64,000 nucleotides of DNA, from positions 434,001 to 498,000 of the forward strand of contig OZ020267.1 of NCBI GenBank assembly GCA_963971225.1, given 5' to 3'. The notes under the pieces were generated by a model, which saw nothing but the letters and a program-made list of their open reading frames with translations, had not been told where the DNA came from and did no database searches. This stretch comes from Melieria omissa. Its lineage: Eukaryota; Arthropoda; Insecta; Diptera; Ulidiidae. The translations under genes and the position numbers were made by a program. Shown in pieces: positions 58,101-64,000 of the stretch; positions within the stretch are counted from its first letter, which is position 1, and each line of letters begins with the position of its first letter.

Positions 58101-61100
58101 TGGGCCAAAGCATGGCATAGCATGACGTTGCTGTATACATACAGACAAATGTAGAGTATCATCAAGTTTTGCGCGACTCGTTGACGATGTCTGCGACGCC
58201 GCGCCGCTGCTGTGGTTATTGCCTTCGTACGCTTTCCTTTTTCGGTTGGAGTGCGAATTGCGAATACGGTTGGATTTGGTTAGAATCAGTATGACGCCGT
58301 TGCCGGTCGATGTAGGACGTTCCGATGAACTTTGTTGCGGATGCTGGCGTCTAGATAACCGTTAAGGTTACTCATCCGTCTAGTCGTTTGGGTCGTTTAT
58401 ACAAAAACCGTACCAAGAAGTAAGACAGGTGCGCGTTTAATTTTGAAACGTATCGGTGTTTGAATTTGATGTCCACGCGTATTCGTAGCAGCATTTGTGT
58501 GGTGGATTCTCAAATGAATTGAGCGAAGCTCCTAATTGCAAGAAATGCAATTAAAACAAGTGAAATTTGAAAACGTGATTAACATTTTAATTATCCATTG
58601 TCGTAAGTAATCCATTGTCGAAATAACTCAAGTTGTTCGTGTTTTAATGTGATTTATATGCGCTTTAATGCTGCATTTGCGAAACTCGTATTTCTGTTGT
58701 TGTCTATTCGAGTAAAAACAACAATGGATGCCGAACTTTCTATTGCACTCTAACTAAGTAAACAATTCACCAATAAAGCACCTGGCGTCTTTTCGGATAT
58801 AGTATTTCAGCGGCAATCCAAACTAAGAGGACACTTGTGTAATAAGATACATTCAAATCAAACAAACTTCAAATTGTAAACAGCATGATTGATAGCAGGT
58901 AAAATTGGTGAATTTCTTGATGTGCGGCTTCGAAATAAGTTCATGGTTTGCGTGGCAGGCCACCCTGGACGTCTCTGGTAGGTGATGGCGGTTTTAGGAA
59001 AACAGATTTAGCAATATCCACGCCACTCGCTGCAAGTGAAGTCGAATGAAGTACGCTTGTCATTTCAAGTTTCTGTTGGTGGCAATGGTTTGGCCAGCAC
59101 TTCAAGTTCAAAGTCCCTTAATTAGCTGTTTTACAAATTGGTAGAACACAATTTGGAGAGCACATACAAAATAAGAGTCAGTTCAGTGCGCTTTGGCAAG
59201 CTTTATGGGCCAAAGAAACGCAGAACGGCCAAAGAGATGCGTGGACATTAGTCCGTTTTAATGTTATTATCAACAGAGAAAAGCGCTATCATTCACTTCA
59301 ATCTCACTCTACTTTGAGTTATAAACAAAGAGTGAATGTGACTCAATCGCTCTCGTATATATTGTCAGTCACTTTTACCTTAAGTGGAAACTGCCCCGAA
59401 AGTACATTAAAATTAATTTCGCTCAACTAATGGAATGAACATTTTTGCAGCAGCCTGATCTACCAGCAATTATTCAAAATTTCATCACGCAAAATTTTCA
59501 AACTTATCAATTTACTTTGAAGCAGCAAATCGAGTCAAAAATGATTCAATTGTGAAGAAGCGACAAATGCGGTTCTTCTTGTTTTTAGCATTTTGCTTTT
59601 TACTTTTTAGTGTGTCGGGTTTATTATATTGGACTTTTATAATGCTTGAAATAAATTGATACAAACATAAAGGGTGAACACAGCAGAATGGATAAAGTCT
59701 TATGATAGTAAAATGTCGATGTCTTAAAATTAAAGTAAATTAACTAATTTTGTTCGTTAAATACAGTCTTTGCTCAAAATTCAGGCATATATACAAATCA
59801 CTAATGGCGCTCATCAGAAAAGTATGAGGAGGCTTTTATCAATGTATGTGTTGGTTTTTCATCGAACAACTGACTTAATGGTATACTATGTATATCAGAA
59901 TGTATTTATATACAACAAGAACTTCGTTACGAAAATAATTAAAACCTAAACAGTGATTTTTTAATGAAAAGATATGTATAAAAGATGCAAAACCTTGATT
60001 TCAGTGTTGTCGTGTTCGCCCTTTGACAACATACTACACATATTTATAAACAAATTAATGAAAATGAGATACGCTCAAAAATGTGGCTGAAACCAGTTAA
60101 ATTTCGCAAAAGATGTTTGAGAATATCTTTGGGATTCTTATTACTAAGTATGTGTGTGTATGTATTATTTGTATGTTACTTGTTGCTTTATGTAACTGGA
60201 CAGCTTTACTTATGAATTGAAATGGTTTTGCCGCGTAAATATATTTCGATGTGTGTATGATATTTATGCCTTATTATGTACGCATGCCAAGTAACCTTAA
60301 GTAGGCAACCAAGCGCCCGTTGCGGTCAACGAAAAAGGCAATCTCTCTTACAAATATTTGAGTACTTACGTTTAAGTTTTAAATACAATATAAACAACTT
60401 TGAAACACCTTAACCTCAATTCATATAAGCCCAGCGATTTTGTCAATATTCGAATGAAACAGTTTTTTTTAAGGTTAAATGAGGTCGCACAATTCAAATT
60501 TGGGGTTAAAAAATTTTTCGATTTTTGGTTTTCGAGATATTTCGTGTTTGATTAATCGAACACCTAACTATAAATATATATTCTGGCTATAATATTGGTT
60601 TTATGCGAAAAGTGTAAATATGTTTTCAAGAGTTTGATCAATTTGTAACAAGACTGCATAGGAACGTTTTTAAATATTATTGTTTTTAATGCATCGAATG
60701 CTTTTGAAATTATGTCAAAAATTACCTTTTGTTTGCGGAATTCATACAACTGGGAAGAGGTTTGAGAAATGAATATATTTATCCCATATTATACAAAATA
60801 TCCCATATTAACTCATATTATCCTACATTACAAATCATACCATCATATCATGCAAAACTTTCGCGTTTAAGTTTAAAAAAGAGCCCAAATAAATTTATGG
60901 AATGCTAAAATTTACTGTTCGATTAATCGAACATTGGGCCGCTATGGGTTAAACACAAACTTTTCATTATCCATTGCGTTTAAGTGTACATGTGTATATT
61001 TAATTAAATGTAAATTACATTATCATACGCACTTGTAATATATTATAAGTATTTTGTCAATTGATTGTGTATAAAATGATGCACTTGCATTTGCACTTGA

Positions 61101-61540
61101 GGTAGCTTGTGCTGCCAGCACGCTCTCATTAAATTTTTGTATGTATTTTAAATAGGTTGAACTTTTAATCCTCTTGCAGTCAACGCTGAATTATGTCCCA
61201 CTCAAATGTTTTTATTGAAACTGACAATGAGGCAGAAGAGGCTCATGACATATTTTAGATAGCAGCACTTCGGCGGGTCTTAGCTAAAAAATTTACATGT
61301 AGGCTGGTTATCCAAAAAATAATTTATTATTATGCGTGTTTGCCTTGAAGGTAATTTCTGAGCGTTTTGCGCTCGTGTTATGGCCCAAACGAACACCTAT
61401 TCTCTAAATTGAGAGCAAAGTCTCTCATTAGGTACGGGAGTTCATCTGAAATTTTACCCCACTGCACTTTGGTTCCAACGAGTATATTTTGCTACCAAAA
61501 ATCAAAAAGTAGGTGTATAAAATTGAAATTATATATATGT
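55150..61540. other. Long interval without a confident gene
   Basis: No ORF with recognisable homology. At 57716-57973 a plus-strand ATG opens an 85-codon frame whose first residues look like a signal peptide (MTTASLCLVIYFTQSFL); no match is recognised and the opposite strand is also open. Around 58100-58500 the base composition becomes more balanced and a 35-codon upstream-ORF-like frame starts at 58188. This could be a leader exon of a gene outside the window, but no splice partner is seen. Possible degraded TTAA-flanked ends lie near 60412 and 60951. Confidence 0.35.
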
Positions 61541-61541
61541 A

Positions 61542-62511
61542 AGGGAGAGGGCTGGGTTGTGAACCAGGCTGGGTTGTGAACCATTACTGTTTTTTCTTTC
61601 CCTAATTGACATATCGCCAATCTTTCAACTGTCAAGTTTGTCTTTTGATAGGACTCTGCTTTTGTGGTTACACCGAAGTGTTAACACGCATTGCTTGTGG
61701 CAGCTACAGACATCGTGTTTGAAAGTCGACTGCAAAAACTGTTTTGCTTTTTTTAAAGTGCTATCCAAGTGACTGAATTTATTCCAAAAATGTAAGTGTA
61801 ACACATATTTATTTAGGGTATTGATTCTATTTTACGATTCAATATTTGTTTATGTTGAAATATGATTGGAAGTGTCGTTATTTTAAAAGTTTCCAAAATG
61901 GCATCGTGGTTGCGCTGTGAACCACTGTGGGGGCTGGGTTATGAACTACCTGTTTTTCGTACAACATTTGCACTAGGACGGTCAAATATCGCCGGATTTA
62001 TTAAAATAAAGTAATTTTATGTTATGTCTCTCGATTTCGGTGAGTTCACTTAAAGTGGGCCAATGCGAGGACGCGTTCGTATTTCATATGCAAACATTGC
62101 GACACCGATTAGGATGAAAGAAGAAATAAATATTGAGCACTTGCATTCATTGCAATTTTTTGGCCTAAGTGGCGTCATTATAACCTTTTTTTTACCTCTT
62201 GAGCCTTTCTGATTAAATAAATTTTCAACTTATTTAAAAATTATGGGTGTTTTCTTCGTATTTTCCGACTTTAATTGCGATTTGCCAGATGGTTCACAAC
62301 CCAGCCACTTTTTTGGAAAAGCGAAAAATCACGTCCTTAGAAAATTGGACGTAGAGAGTTAAATGTTAATCAAAACGGTAATCTGTCTTCATAACAAACT
62401 TGCGCTTTGTATTTACCTTTCCAACGGTATCTTCGATTTTTCGATATCTTTATTCTGTGAAAAGTTAGAGCCAAAAAACAAAACCCGGTTCACACCCCAG
62501 CCCTCTCCCTT
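61542..62511. mobile_element. TA-flanked 970-bp element, family B copy 2 (inverted)
   Basis: The ends AGGGAGAGGGCTGGGTTGTG and, inverted, AGGGAGAGGGCTGGGGTGTG are flanked by TA (61540-61541 and 62512-62513). It aligns over its whole length with the reverse complement of 50615-51590. All six motif positions are retained, although two internal motifs have substitutions (about 61910-61950). No ORF. Confidence 0.9.
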
Positions 62512-62513
62512 AT

Positions 62514-63064
62514 ATGTTTTGGAACAGGTCAGAAGGTTGCCTGAAAAAATAATTGTGATAACAATTTGGCCACGTCTACTTATAACATGAAAAAAATTCT
62601 TATAAACATTCAATGTCGATCAGACTGCTCTTCTTCTTCTGCGCCTTCACTAAAATATCCATTTCCTCGGGTACTAGGTACTTTTATAATTTTGTTATAA
62701 TGAATAAACATTTTATATACTGTAACTTAAGTGAACCTCAAATTCAGAAAATGTTAACCAAGGATGTAAAGGACTTAGTTCATAATGTTAACAATTTGCT
62801 TAAAATTAGAGTGGCCGGTGCTGCTTTGAAACCGGCAACTTACAATTAGCTCTGCATTTATAAATTTAAATTTTTTTAGTACATAACTGCATTCATTATA
62901 TCATTTTGCTGTAAGTAGTAAGTTTGCATTGTGATTGAGCAACATTTAAGTACAACCTTCCTTGCTAAATTCTTTCCGCTGGTCTGCATGCACATTCAAT
63001 ATCCAAAATGTATGGATTCATATGGATTCATAATTTTCAAAACGAATATTGAAATACTACTTCT
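62514..63064. other. Non-coding interval
   Basis: AT-rich and no gene recognised. A plus-strand frame at 62613-62849 begins with a hydrophobic stretch but has no recognisable domain. Confidence 0.4.
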
Positions 63065-63068
63065 TTAA

Positions 63069-63790
63069 GGGGACCCGGTGGTCTAGAGCACGAAAATTTC
63101 ACCTGTTTTCACGGTTTTTTTTTGCCATTAAAAATTTAAAAAACGATGTTTTAACTTTTTGGGCTTATTACTACGTTTATTGAGCATACAAAACATTTTT
63201 GTTTGCATTTTAAAAACAATATTTTTTATTATAAAAATGCTGCTAAAGATGACCCTCTCGAAAAATCGGACCCGGACGGCGTACGTGATTTCGAGACTTC
63301 TACCCATCTGAAACACAAAATTCAAGAAAACTCTTAATCAGAAAGAGTTATGGTTGGAACTAGAACAAATCGAAAAAATTAAAAATTGACAAAATGGCGC
63401 GCTTTTGAAAAAAAGTTCGTAAAATCGGGTCTTTTTTCACTAGTTTTTTAGTGTAAACAATAAGAAATTATTTAAATAAAATTATGATTCTAGTTCCGAC
63501 GATAGTCATACATGTTGTGAACAACATATCCAAATTTCAAGTGATTCGGTTAAATAGTTTTTTTGTTTTCATCCGCGGCGTGCCGAAAAAAGTCGTTTCG
63601 AGATAAATGAGTTTAAAGTTTGAATTTTTTGAAATTTCTAGACCACCGGGTCCCCTTAATGGGCTGTAGAAGCTATAATATTGGGAATTTCCGCATGAAA
63701 AGTTCACTCTTACATTCTTAAGATACTATACTGTCGAAATATCAAAAAAAAAAAATCGATTTTTTGAAATTTCTAGACCACCGGGTCCCC
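63069..63790. mobile_element. TTAA-flanked element with a duplicated right end
   Basis: The left end GGGGACCCGGTGGTCTAGA at 63069 is preceded by TTAA (63065-63068). An exact inverted copy ends at 63655 followed by TTAA, and a second inverted copy, including the preceding TTTTTTGAAATT, ends at about 63790, again followed by TTAA. The interior lacks a transposase ORF. Parts of the interior resemble the element at 5741-6467. Confidence 0.8.
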
Positions 63791-64000
63791 TTAAGGTTGT
63801 TTTCCAAGAGGAATACTAACGCCTCGATTGCAGTTAATTAGGATGCTGATTTCTTATCTACAACTTTGTCCAAAACACTCCTGATTTCAGAAGCCTCGTA
63901 AAGCGTTGTTGTTTCTCGGTCAAACCCTAGGAGCGAATTTAGTACAGACTGTTTTTCTAATTACGCTTATAGAGGATAATTATCTTAACTTTTCGATGCA

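Overview
The window is eukaryotic, AT-rich and gene-sparse, and it looks like a cyclorrhaphan (higher) fly. Introns of about 57-77 bp, the gene set and the dense load of small DNA transposons all fit. A tephritid fruit fly is my best guess, but the species cannot be settled from the sequence alone.

Identified protein genes, left to right: an aftiphilin-like clathrin-adaptor accessory protein (minus, 1697-4491, four exons resolved); an ADAM10-family transmembrane metalloprotease of the Kuzbanian/Kuzbanian-like type (minus, 10370-20609, ten exons resolved, first exon(s) not found); the H4K20 methyltransferase PR-Set7/KMT5A (plus, 29471-31726, three exons); two tandem mitochondrial dicarboxylate-carrier paralogues (minus, 34790-36202 and 36776-37839, four exons each); and Elongator subunit 6 (plus, 43721-44491, single coding exon). 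A two-exon piece of an unrecognised membrane protein lies at 23897-25383. Weaker candidate exons lie at 1-237, 1090-1322, 8275-8420, 26188-26355 and 27690-27935. The genes do not form a pathway; apart from the carrier duplication they are independent neighbours.

The rest is mostly mobile-element material. There are TTAA-flanked (piggyBac-like) non-autonomous elements at 5741-6467, 52894-53106 and 63069-63790. hAT-type elements with 8-bp target duplications are at 24338-25086, 28500-28690, 42806-43429 and 45241-46011, the last carrying a nested mariner-type element whose catalytic core is deleted. TA-flanked elements are at 13871-14834, 39101-39865, 50615-51590 and 61542-62511. A broken non-LTR retrotransposon spans 49234-52170 and a smaller reverse-transcriptase remnant lies near 46300-46640. 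Degenerate tandem-unit repeats recur near 6.7-7.8, 22.5-23.5, 53.2-53.8 and 54.8-55.1 kb.

The most striking observation is that two roughly 970-bp TA-flanked families with different motif sequences (13871-14834 versus the 50615/61542 pair) share the same six-motif layout. A short palindromic motif sits at nearly the same distances from the ends in both: doubled at one end, doubled again about 380-415 bp in, single about 205-220 bp from the other end, and single at that end. Neither contains an evident ORF. This looks like a conserved transposase-binding architecture whose binding sequence has changed, and it could mark an undescribed element group. Other items worth checking are a 470-base stretch with no AG on the minus strand, a long palindromic array of about 20-bp units at 52521-52889 with a TTAA element inserted in one unit, and a GC-AG intron in one of the two carrier paralogues.
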